Shown here piece by piece: positions 23,300 through 31,073 of a stretch of 64,000 nt of DNA. Position 1 is the stretch's first letter. Every line of letters begins with the position of its first letter. The stretch spans positions 1,488,001-1,552,000 of the forward strand of contig NZ_LT629771.1 of assembly GCF_900105175.1 (NCBI RefSeq). Reading direction: 5' to 3'. The DNA is from Jiangella sp. DSM 45060. Lineage in GTDB: Bacteria; Actinomycetota; Actinomycetes; Jiangellales; Jiangellaceae. The notes beneath the pieces were generated by a model, which searched no databases, was not told the DNA's origin, and saw only the letters and a list, made by a program, of their open reading frames with translations. The position numbers and the translations under genes are program-made.

Positions 23300-24738
23300 C
23301 ATCCCTGATGAGCGGGAGAACAGCGGTCCGAGCCGGCGTGCTCGTCGTCGCCGCGGCGCTGACGGCGAGCGCGTGCGGCGGCGACGACGGCGGCGGCGAG
23401 AGCGGCGGCCAGGTGACCATCGCGATCGCCGGGCCCAACCAGTGGACCACCGACCCGGACACCTTCGGCCCGGCCTGGGAGGACCTCGTCGCCCGGTTCG
23501 AGGAGGAGGAGCCCGGCATCAACGTCGAGACGAACGTGCTGCCGGCCGACTTCGGCGACACTCTCTCCACCCAGCTGGCCGCGGGCACGGCGCCGGAGCT
23601 GATCTTCCGCAGCGTCTCGCACACGGCCGACCAGGTCGTCGCGCTGGACGACTACCTGCAGCAGCCCAACCCGTACGTGGAGGGCAACGAGCGCTGGATC
23701 GACCTGTTCAACCAGGACTACTTCGGCCCCGACGCGGTCAGCGCGCGCAACGCGGCCGGCAACTACGAGTTCATCCCGTTCAACCTGGTGATCCTCGGGC
23801 TCTTCTACAACGCCGACGCGCTGGCCGACGCCGGGCTGGACGGTCCGCCGGAGACGTTCGGCGAGCTCATCTCCGCCTGCGGCGACCTCCGCGCCGCCGG
23901 GTACGACCCGTTCGCGATCACGTCCGGCTTCCTCAACCAGGGCTGGACCGTGCAGAACATCAGCTCGATGCTGATGGCGCACTACGCCGACGACTGGAAC
24001 AAGTACGGCCCCGACAACGAGCCCGGCACGTCGGCCACCGTCTCGATCAAGAGCATGGCCCGCGCGATCCTCACCGGCGAGCTCGACCCGACGACGATCC
24101 CGGAGGTCGGCGAGACGCTGCGGCTGACCAAGGAGTTCTACGACGAGTGCGCCACCGAGAACTGGTCCGGCATCACCACCGGCGGCGGCTTCGAGGACCT
24201 GCTGTCCGGCAAGGCCGCGATGGCGTACGCGTCGAACTTCTACGCCCCGCTGCTCGACGACGTCGACTTCGAGTGGGGCGCCATGCCGTTCCCGGACCTG
24301 ACGGAGCAGGACTCGCCGCTGAGCACCGGCGAGCCCGCGCGGCACGGCGCCAACACCGAGGGCACCAGCTACATGATCCCGTCGACCACGACCGGCGAGG
24401 AGCTGGAGGCGGCCGTCAAGTTCCTCCAGTTCATCACCAGCCCCGAGGGCGGCCAGCCGTGGCTGGACGGGTCCGGCGGCATCCCGTCGCTGGAGGGCGC
24501 CACCCCCGCTCCCGGGCTGGAGCCGCTGATGACCGGCGTCTGGGCCGAGCCGCTGCCGGTGCAGTCGCTGTCGTCGCTGGTGCCCAAGGCCAAGTTCTGG
24601 ACGCCGATCTACGACGGCTACCTGCTGGAGTCCACCTCGCTGGAGGACACCCTGGCCGGGCTGCGCGAGGACTGGATCCAGTGGGCGAACGAGCAGGTCG
24701 AGGACGGCGGCTGGACCGACGACTGGACGCAGGGCTGA
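23296..24738 (+). CDS. Sugar ABC transporter substrate-binding lipoprotein (CUT1)
   Basis: Extracellular binding protein of 480 residues. The lipobox LTASACGG places the lipidated Cys at about residue 28, followed by a Gly/Asp-rich linker and a type-1 solute-binding fold (VTIAIAGPNQWTTD, LSTQLAAGTAPELIFRS, FIPFNLVILGLFYN, FLQFITSPEGG). It overlaps the preceding gene by 4 bp and precedes two permease genes. Ligand is probably rhamnose-containing oligosaccharide, by operon context. Confidence 0.9.
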   Translation: MTSLMSGRTAVRAGVLVVAAALTASACGGDDGGGESGGQVTIAIAGPNQWTTDPDTFGPAWEDLVARFEEEEPGINVETNVLPADFGDTLSTQLAAGTAPELIFRSVSHTADQVVALDDYLQQPNPYVEGNERWIDLFNQDYFGPDAVSARNAAGNYEFIPFNLVILGLFYNADALADAGLDGPPETFGELISACGDLRAAGYDPFAITSGFLNQGWTVQNISSMLMAHYADDWNKYGPDNEPGTSATVSIKSMARAILTGELDPTTIPEVGETLRLTKEFYDECATENWSGITTGGGFEDLLSGKAAMAYASNFYAPLLDDVDFEWGAMPFPDLTEQDSPLSTGEPARHGANTEGTSYMIPSTTTGEELEAAVKFLQFITSPEGGQPWLDGSGGIPSLEGATPAPGLEPLMTGVWAEPLPVQSLSSLVPKAKFWTPIYDGYLLESTSLEDTLAGLREDWIQWANEQVEDGGWTDDWTQG

Positions 24739-24739
24739 C

Positions 24740-25663
24740 GTGAGGACCGTCCACGCGGCCCGGACGGAGCAGCGGCGCGGCGGCGTGCCCTGGTTCGCCT
24801 ACGTGGCGCTGGTGCCGCTGCTCGTCGTCCTGGCGCTGTTCCAGTACTACCCGGCGGTCAGCGGCATCGCGCGCTCGTTCTGGGACTGGAACCCCGGCCA
24901 GGTGTCGACGTTCGTGGGGCTGGACAACTACGCGACGATGCTCGGCGACGAGATCTGGTGGCGCTCGTTCCGCAACCTCGGCTACATCTTCGTGTTCGGC
25001 GTGGTGGCGTGGGTGATCCCGCTGATCGCGGCGGAACTGCTGATCACGCTGCGCGGCGAGCGGGAGCAGTTCGTGTTCCGCACGCTGCTCATCGTGCCGA
25101 TGGCGTTCCCCGGCGTGGTGACGGCCCTGGTGTGGTCGTTCATGTACCACCCGAACAACGGCGTGATCAACCGGGCGCTGACCGCGGTCGGGTTGGGCGG
25201 GTGGGCGCAGAACTGGGTGGGCGACCCGTCGTTCGCGCTGTGGTCGCTGCTGTTCGTGGGCTTCCCGTTCATCGCCGGGCTGCCGTTCCTGATCTTCTAC
25301 TCGACGCTGCGCAACGTCCCTCGCGAGATCTTCGAGGCCGCGGCGCTGGACGGGGTGGGGCGGGTCCGCCGGTTCTGGGCGGTCGACCTGCCGCTGATGG
25401 CCCGTCAGGTGCGGCTGCTGTTCTTCCTGGCGGTCATCGGGACGCTGCAGTACGGCTTCATGGCCTACATCGTCACCGCGGGCGGGCCGGACGACGCCAC
25501 GATGGTGCCGGTCCTGCGGATGATCAACGTCGCCTTCCAGGGCCAGGACTGGGGCTACGCGGCCACGCTGTCGACGACGTTGTTCCTGGTGACGCTGGTA
25601 CTGAGCGCGGTGGTCATGTTCGTGCGCCGCTCGGAGCCGTCCACGAACGTGAAGGGCCTGTGA
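24740..25663 (+). CDS. Sugar ABC transporter permease, MalF type
   Basis: Inner-membrane subunit of 307 residues with six predicted TM helices. The cytoplasmic EAA loop appears as EIFEAAALDGVGRVRRFWAVDLPLM, which contacts the ATPase. The GTG start comes one base after the binding-protein stop; its own stop overlaps the next permease (TGATG). No ATPase gene is present in the operon, so a shared MsiK-like ATPase encoded elsewhere is likely. Confidence 0.9.
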   Translation: MRTVHAARTEQRRGGVPWFAYVALVPLLVVLALFQYYPAVSGIARSFWDWNPGQVSTFVGLDNYATMLGDEIWWRSFRNLGYIFVFGVVAWVIPLIAAELLITLRGEREQFVFRTLLIVPMAFPGVVTALVWSFMYHPNNGVINRALTAVGLGGWAQNWVGDPSFALWSLLFVGFPFIAGLPFLIFYSTLRNVPREIFEAAALDGVGRVRRFWAVDLPLMARQVRLLFFLAVIGTLQYGFMAYIVTAGGPDDATMVPVLRMINVAFQGQDWGYAATLSTTLFLVTLVLSAVVMFVRRSEPSTNVKGL

Positions 25664-26544
25664 TGAGCACAGTCGTCGAGACCAGGACCGAGACCGTCAC
25701 GGCGCCGCCGGCGGGGCGGCGGCCCCGCCGGCGCGGCCGCCAGTGGGGGATCAAGACGGCGCTGAGCGTGCTGGTGGCGGTGAGCCTGTTCCCGTACCTG
25801 TTCATGCTGAGCACGTCGCTCAAGGACAACCTGCAGTTCGCCGAGAGCTACTGGGCGCCGGTGCTGCCGCTGCACTGGGAGAACTACGCCACCGCCTGGC
25901 GGCAGATCCAGCCGTACATGGTGGCGTCCATCGTGGTGGCCGCGGCGTCGATCGTCGCGATCGTGCTGCTGTCGCTGCTGGCCGGGTTCGTGCTGGCGCG
26001 GTACCGGTTCCCCGGCCGCGGCTTCTTCTTCGCCGCGATCGCGGTGCTGATGATGGTGCCGAGCATCTCCAGCCTGATCCCGCTGTTCGTGATGATGCGC
26101 GACTTCGACCTGCTCAACACCTACCCGGTGCTGATCATCCCGCACGTGGCCGGCGGGGTGGTGCTCGGGACGATCCTGATGAAGACCTTCATCGAGGGCA
26201 TTCCGCAGGAGCTGTTCGACGCCGCGCGGGTCGACGGCGCAGGTGCGCCCCGGCTGTTCCTCTCGATCGCGCTGCCGCTGTCGATGCCCGTCATCGGCAC
26301 CGTCGGGCTGATCACCATCAACGGGGTGTGGAACGACTTCTTCTGGCCGCTGCTCACCATCACCGAGAACGAGCTGCGGACGGTGTCGGTCGGGCTGATG
26401 TTCTTCCAGGGCCAGGCCGGCACCGACTACGGCCCGATGTTCGCCGGCTACCTGCTCGCCAGCCTCCCGCTGCTCCTGCTGTTCACGTTCTTGTCCAAGT
26501 ACTTCCTCGCCGGGGTCCAGGGTGGACTGCCCGGCTCGCACTGA
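25663..26544 (+). CDS. Sugar ABC transporter permease, MalG type
   Basis: Second membrane subunit, 293 residues. An N-terminal Arg-rich tail precedes six TM helices; the EAA loop is QELFDAARVDGAGAPRLFLSIALPLS, and the C-terminus KYFLAGVQGGLPGSH is typical of CUT1 MalG-like permeases. It pairs with the upstream MalF-type subunit. The rhaD/E gene follows 13 bp later. Confidence 0.9.
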   Translation: MSTVVETRTETVTAPPAGRRPRRRGRQWGIKTALSVLVAVSLFPYLFMLSTSLKDNLQFAESYWAPVLPLHWENYATAWRQIQPYMVASIVVAAASIVAIVLLSLLAGFVLARYRFPGRGFFFAAIAVLMMVPSISSLIPLFVMMRDFDLLNTYPVLIIPHVAGGVVLGTILMKTFIEGIPQELFDAARVDGAGAPRLFLSIALPLSMPVIGTVGLITINGVWNDFFWPLLTITENELRTVSVGLMFFQGQAGTDYGPMFAGYLLASLPLLLLFTFLSKYFLAGVQGGLPGSH

Positions 26545-26557
26545 CCGAGAGGCATCG

Positions 26558-28594
26558 ATGAGCAACGCTGTCGTGACGGAGTTGATCGAGCGCAGCAACC
26601 GGCTGGGTTCGGATCCGCGGAACACGAATTTTGCGGGTGGGAACACGTCGGCGAAGGGTGTCGGGGTGGATCCGGTGACCGGTGGTGCGGTGGAGTTGTT
26701 GTGGGTGAAGGGCTCCGGTGGTGATCTGGGCACGCTGACGGAGTCCGGGCTGGCCGTCCTGCGGCTGGACCGCATGCGCGCGCTCGTCGACGTCTACCCC
26801 GGGGTGGAGCGGGAGGACGAGCTGGTCGGCGCGTTCGATTTCTGCTTGCACGGCAAGGGCGGCGCGGCCCCGTCGATCGATACCGCGATGCATGGGCTGG
26901 TGGACGCGGCGCACGTGGATCATCTGCACCCCGATTCCGGGATCGCGTTGGCCACCGCGGCCGACGGGGAGGCGTTGACGAAGCAGTGTTTCGGCGATCG
27001 GGTGGTGTGGGTGCCGTGGCGGCGGCCCGGGTTCCAGCTCGGGCTGGATATCGCCGCGATCAAGGCCGCGCACCCGGACGCGGTGGGGTGTGTGCTGGGT
27101 GGGCACGGGATCACCGCGTGGGGCGCCACCAGCGAGGAGTGTGAGGCGAATTCGTTGTGGATGATCCGGACGGCGGAGTCGTTCCTGGTCGAGCGCGGCC
27201 GGGCCGACCCGTTCGGGCCGCTGGTCGACGGGTTCGCGGCGTTGCCCGAGGGTGAGCGGCGGGCCCGGGCGGCGGCGCTGGCGCCGGTGATCCGGGGGCT
27301 GGCGTCGACGGACAAGGCGCAGGTGGGGCACTTCACCGACACCGACGTGGTGCTGGACTTCCTGGCCCGGGACAAGCACCCCGCGCTGGCGGCGTTGGGC
27401 ACGTCGTGTCCGGACCATTTCCTGCGCACCAAGGTCCGCCCGCTGGTGCTCGACCTCCCGCCCACCGCACCCCTGGACGAGGTGGTGGAACGGTTGCGGG
27501 TGCTGCATGCGGCCTACCGCGACGAGTACGCCGCCTACTATCAGCGCCACGCCACCGCGGACAGTCCGGCGATGCGGGGTGCGGACCCGGCGATCGTGCT
27601 GATCCCCGGGGTGGGGATGTTCTCGTTCGGCAAGGACAAGCAGACCGCCCGGGTGGCCGGCGAGTTCTACGTCAACGCGATCAACGTGATGCGCGGCGCC
27701 GAAGCGGTCTCCACGTACCAGCCGATCGCGGAGTCGGAGAAGTTCCGGATCGAGTACTGGGCGCTGGAAGAGGCCAAACTCCAGCGCATGCCCAAGCCCA
27801 AGCCGCTGGCCACGCGGGTGGCGCTGGTCACCGGCGCGGGGTCCGGGATCGGGAAGGCCATCGCGCAGCGCCTGGCCGCCGAGGGCGCCTGCGTCGTCGT
27901 CGCCGACCTCAACGCCGACGCGGCCGCCGAGGTCGCCGCGGGGATCGGGACCAGCGACACCGCGGTGGCGGTGACGGTGGACGTCACCAGCGAGGAACAG
28001 ATCGCCGCCGCGTTCCGGCAGGCGGTGCTGGCGTTCGGCGGGGTCGACCTGGTCGTCAACAACGCCGGCCTGTCCATCTCCAAACCCCTGCTGGACACCA
28101 CCGCGGCGGAGTGGGACCTGCAGCACGACGTGATGGCCCGCGGCTCGTTCCTCGTCTCCCGCGAAGCCGCCCGCGTCATGACCGGGCAGGGCCTGGGCGG
28201 CGACATCGTCTACATCGCCAGTAAGAACGGCGTGTTCGCCGGGCCCAACAACATCGCCTACGGCGCCACCAAAGCCGACCAGGCCCACCAGGTCCGCCTG
28301 CTCGCCGCCGAACTCGGCGAGCACGGCATCCGCGTCAACGGCATCAACCCCGACGGCGTCGTCCAAGGCTCCGGCATCTTCGCCGCCGGCTGGGGCGCCC
28401 AACGCGCCGCCGTCTACGGCGTCGCCGAGGACCAACTCGGCGCCTTCTACGCCCAACGCACCCTGCTCAAGCGCGAGGTCCTCCCCGAACACGTCGCCAA
28501 CGCCGTCTACGCCCTCACCGCCGGCGACCTCTCCCACACCACCGGCCTGCACATCCCCGTCGACGCCGGCGTCGCCGCCGCCTTCCTCCGATGA
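26558..28594 (+). CDS. Bifunctional rhamnulose-1-phosphate aldolase / short-chain dehydrogenase (RhaD-RhaE)
   Basis: Fusion enzyme of 678 residues. The N-terminal class II aldolase at about 1-420 has NTNFAGGNTSAKG, DHLHPDSG (zinc) and LGGHGITAWG; the C-terminal SDR at about 425-678 has VTGAGSGIGKAIA, VNNAGLS and the YGATK catalytic pair. In the known route the aldolase cleaves rhamnulose 1-phosphate to dihydroxyacetone phosphate and lactaldehyde and the SDR oxidises lactaldehyde. The first half uses many G- or T-ending codons, whereas the last 400 bp are almost all C-ending, unlike one another. The stop overlaps the next gene by 4 bp. Confidence 0.92.
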   Translation: MSNAVVTELIERSNRLGSDPRNTNFAGGNTSAKGVGVDPVTGGAVELLWVKGSGGDLGTLTESGLAVLRLDRMRALVDVYPGVEREDELVGAFDFCLHGKGGAAPSIDTAMHGLVDAAHVDHLHPDSGIALATAADGEALTKQCFGDRVVWVPWRRPGFQLGLDIAAIKAAHPDAVGCVLGGHGITAWGATSEECEANSLWMIRTAESFLVERGRADPFGPLVDGFAALPEGERRARAAALAPVIRGLASTDKAQVGHFTDTDVVLDFLARDKHPALAALGTSCPDHFLRTKVRPLVLDLPPTAPLDEVVERLRVLHAAYRDEYAAYYQRHATADSPAMRGADPAIVLIPGVGMFSFGKDKQTARVAGEFYVNAINVMRGAEAVSTYQPIAESEKFRIEYWALEEAKLQRMPKPKPLATRVALVTGAGSGIGKAIAQRLAAEGACVVVADLNADAAAEVAAGIGTSDTAVAVTVDVTSEEQIAAAFRQAVLAFGGVDLVVNNAGLSISKPLLDTTAAEWDLQHDVMARGSFLVSREAARVMTGQGLGGDIVYIASKNGVFAGPNNIAYGATKADQAHQVRLLAAELGEHGIRVNGINPDGVVQGSGIFAAGWGAQRAAVYGVAEDQLGAFYAQRTLLKREVLPEHVANAVYALTAGDLSHTTGLHIPVDAGVAAAFLR

Positions 28595-29784
28595 GCGGCG
28601 AGCGCATCGTCGCCGTCCGGACCTACCTGGACGAGGAGCGGCCGCAGCCGCGGGAGGAGGCGTCCGGCGAGCGGCCGGTGCACTGGCTGCAGGGCAAGGT
28701 CGCCAACCCGATGACGAAGTACGCGGAGTTCCGGGACAACCGGTCGGCGGCGATCGGGCCGCTGGCGAACGAGCGAGTCCTCGTCGAGGTCGAGAGCGCC
28801 GACGGCAACGTCGGCTACGCCACGACGTCAGGCGGCCTGCCGACGGCGGCGATCGTCGAGCAGCACCTCGAGTACCTGGTGGTGGGGGAGCGGGCGTCCG
28901 CGCACAGCCGCATCTGGGACCGGATGTTCAACAGCACGCTGCTCTACGGCCGCAAGGGCCTCGTGCTGCACGCGATCTCCGCCGTGGACATCGCGATCTG
29001 GGACCTGCACGGCCGGATCACCGGGCTGCCGGTGCACGCGCTGCTCGGCGGCACGATCCGCGACGCGGTCCGCGTCTACGCGACCGGCCCGGAACCGTCC
29101 ACCGCCCGCGATCTCGGCTTCGCCGGCGCCAAGCTGCCGTTGACGTACGCGCCGTGCGAGGGCGAGGCCGGGTTCCGGGCCAACGTCGAGATCGCCGCCC
29201 GGGCACGTGCGGCGCTGCCCGACGACTTCCCGATCATGTACGACTGCTGGATGTCGCTGGACGTCGACTACGCCGTCCGGCTCGCGCACGCGGTGGCCGA
29301 GCTCGGCGTCGCGTGGATCGAGGAGCCGCTGCCGCCCGACGACTACGCCGGGCTGCGCCGCCTGCGCGACCGGATGCCGCCGTCCATGCGGCTCGCGACC
29401 GGCGAGCACGAGTACACCGCCAAGGGCTTCCGCCTACTCTGCGAGGCCGGCGTCGACGTCGTCCAGCCGGACCCGGCCTGGTGCGGCGGCCTGACCGAGC
29501 TGCTGCGGATCTCGGCGGTCGCCCAGACCTTCGGCGTCACCGTCATCCCGCACGTCGGCGGCATGCCGGCCTACCACTTCGTCGCGACCCGCCCCGACGG
29601 CGACCTCGCCGAGTTCCCGGTGCTGTCGCACGACGGCGGCACCGTCACCGGCCAGCACGCACCGCTGTTCTCCGGCGAGGTGCTGCCCGTGGACGGCTGG
29701 ATCGCGCCGAACGACGAGCCCGGGTTCGGCCTCACCCTCGACGACGCCGTGCCGCTGCGGCGAGCCCTGCCCGTACGCGGATGA
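28591..29784 (+). CDS. rhmD: L-rhamnonate dehydratase (enolase superfamily)
   Basis: Mandelate-racemase-group enzyme of 397 residues. The N-terminal lid has QGKVANPMTKYAEFRDNR, typical of rhamnonate dehydratases; metal ligands appear as MYDCWMSLD (Asp), WIEEPLPPDD (Glu) and ATGEHEYT (Glu), with catalytic His in VIPHVGGMPAYH. It converts L-rhamnonate to 2-keto-3-deoxy-L-rhamnonate in the non-phosphorylating route. It overlaps RhaD-RhaE by 4 bp and ends inside the convergent VanZ-like gene. An L-rhamnose 1-dehydrogenase for the first oxidative step is not visible in this window. Confidence 0.88.
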   Translation: MSGERIVAVRTYLDEERPQPREEASGERPVHWLQGKVANPMTKYAEFRDNRSAAIGPLANERVLVEVESADGNVGYATTSGGLPTAAIVEQHLEYLVVGERASAHSRIWDRMFNSTLLYGRKGLVLHAISAVDIAIWDLHGRITGLPVHALLGGTIRDAVRVYATGPEPSTARDLGFAGAKLPLTYAPCEGEAGFRANVEIAARARAALPDDFPIMYDCWMSLDVDYAVRLAHAVAELGVAWIEEPLPPDDYAGLRRLRDRMPPSMRLATGEHEYTAKGFRLLCEAGVDVVQPDPAWCGGLTELLRISAVAQTFGVTVIPHVGGMPAYHFVATRPDGDLAEFPVLSHDGGTVTGQHAPLFSGEVLPVDGWIAPNDEPGFGLTLDDAVPLRRALPVRG

Positions 29785-30244
29785 TCGACCACGCGAGGAG
29801 CGCACCGGCCACCGCGCCGATCGTGTTCATCTCCCAGTCGGTCGTGTCGCAGGCCCGGCCGATGGCGGGGACCAGCGCCTGAACCGTCTCGATCAGCACC
29901 GACCCGGCCGACGCCGCCGCGGCGACCAGCACCGGTCGCCGCGTCAGCAGGGTGGCGAAGTACGCGACGGGCAGCAGCAGGGCGATGTTCGCCAGCGTCT
30001 CGACGCCGCCCAGCGAGGGCCAGGCGAACTGGACGGCGCAGGTCCGCTCGGGCTGCGCACCAGCCGGCGTCAGCGTCAGCGCCAGGGCCGCGAGCACCGC
30101 GGCCGCGGCCAGCCAGCGGGTGACCTGCTCGCCGCGGTCACCGGCCCGGAGCAGAACGGTGCCCAGCAGCACGCAGCCGGCCAGCAGGAGCGCGAAGACG
30201 ATCGGCACCGCCCACGAGTGCTCCACCAGGAACGTCGAGATCAC
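29732..30244 (-). CDS. VanZ-like membrane protein
   Basis: Membrane protein of 170 residues with about four to five TM helices. The central motif ETLANIALLLPVAYFATLL and the later SVLIETVQALVPAIGRACDTTDWEMNTIGAVAGALL match the VanZ-like family (TDxxxNTxGAxxG). Function of most relatives is unknown; some affect teicoplanin susceptibility. The GTG start lacks a clear ribosome site. It overlaps the convergent rhmD by 53 bp. It is 26 kb from the van genes, so a link to them is not implied. Confidence 0.8.
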   Translation of the reverse strand: MISTFLVEHSWAVPIVFALLLAGCVLLGTVLLRAGDRGEQVTRWLAAAAVLAALALTLTPAGAQPERTCAVQFAWPSLGGVETLANIALLLPVAYFATLLTRRPVLVAAAASAGSVLIETVQALVPAIGRACDTTDWEMNTIGAVAGALLAWSIIRVRAGLAAAARRRRG

Positions 30245-30317
30245 GCTGCGGAGTATGCCCGACGCACGAGCCGATGAAGGTCACCTCGCGAGCGGCAGAC
30301 ACGTCCGTAGAGCCGGA

Positions 30318-31014
30318 TCAGGCGAGCGTCGTCCAGGGGACGCGCCGGCGCAGGTCGGTCATCAGGTCCGCGAGCGCCATCGCGCCCTCCGGCGTGAGCG
30401 GCCCCGGCAGCACCGCCATCAGCTCGGCCGGCTCGAACACGACGATCGCGGCGGCGGCGCGGGGGTCGGCGGCCAGCCAGGTGGTCAGTGGCGGGCGCAG
30501 CACGAGCCGGGCGAAAGTCGGGGGCGCTGGTGCTGACGTGGAAGACGGCGTCGAAGCGCGGGTCGCCCACCTCGACGTCGCGCCGCAGCGCCGTCGCCCA
30601 GGACAGCCGCTGCGATGCCAGGCGCAGCTCCGGGCCGGGCACCGGGCGCGGCACCAGCAGCACGGTGTACTCCGGCGTGCGCGTCGACACCTCGAACGTC
30701 TCGGCGTGCTGCCGCGGCGGCGGGCGGCGCACCTGGAACGCCTGGAACGGCACGTCGCGCAGGGTGCCGTCGAGGTGGAAGTCCACGTACACCAGCGGGT
30801 CGCCGACGATGTCGTAGATGCTCGGCGCCCGGGCCGGCAGGTTCGGCTCGGTGCGGCCGAACCGCATGCCGTTGACGGCGGCGAAGTCGGCCATGACGGT
30901 GGCCGTGGCCGCCAGCCGGCGCCGCTTCCGCCGCCGGATCGGGACCAGGACCGCCAGCGCGACCAGGAACGCGACCAGCACCAGCAGCAGCGCGACCGCC
31001 CCGCCGGTGCTCAT
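30318..31014 (-). pseudogene. Membrane-anchored hypothetical protein, broken by a one-base frameshift
   Basis: The gene begins with one TM helix (VALLLVLVAFLVALAVLVPI) and a basic RRRKRRR stop-transfer segment, followed by a soluble domain (FGRTEPNLPARAPSIYDIVGDPLVYVDF...). After APDF near 30515 the frame turns into Arg/Ala-rich nonsense, while the neighbouring frame reads on sensibly (LRPPLTTWLAADPRAAAAIVVFEPAELMAVL to a stop at 30318). Removing one base at the GAAAG run (30514-30516) restores a single 231-residue product. Either a recent mutation or an assembly error. Function unknown. Confidence 0.75.
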
Positions 31015-31016
31015 CG

Positions 31017-31050
31017 GCCCGCCGCCGGGGTCACCGCGACGGCGGCGGGC
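31017..31050 (-). terminator. Stem-loop downstream of the CDF gene
   Basis: GCCCGCCGCC and GGCGGCGGGC form a perfect 10-bp stem with a 14-nt loop, starting 24 bp after the CDF stop codon. No T-run. It separates the CDF gene from the next minus-strand gene. Confidence 0.6.
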
Positions 31051-31073
31051 TGGTGGGCGAGCACCGGGTCAGC

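Noticed and set aside
28591-29784. Galactonate or mandelate-type dehydratase instead of rhamnonate dehydratase
   Set aside because: The lid sequence with MTKYAEFRDNR and the rhamnose operon context favour rhamnonate, though activity is not proved.
29732-30244. VanZ-like gene as part of the glycopeptide-resistance locus
   Set aside because: It is 26 kb from vanHAX, on the far side of the rhamnose regulon, and VanZ-like proteins are widespread without resistance.
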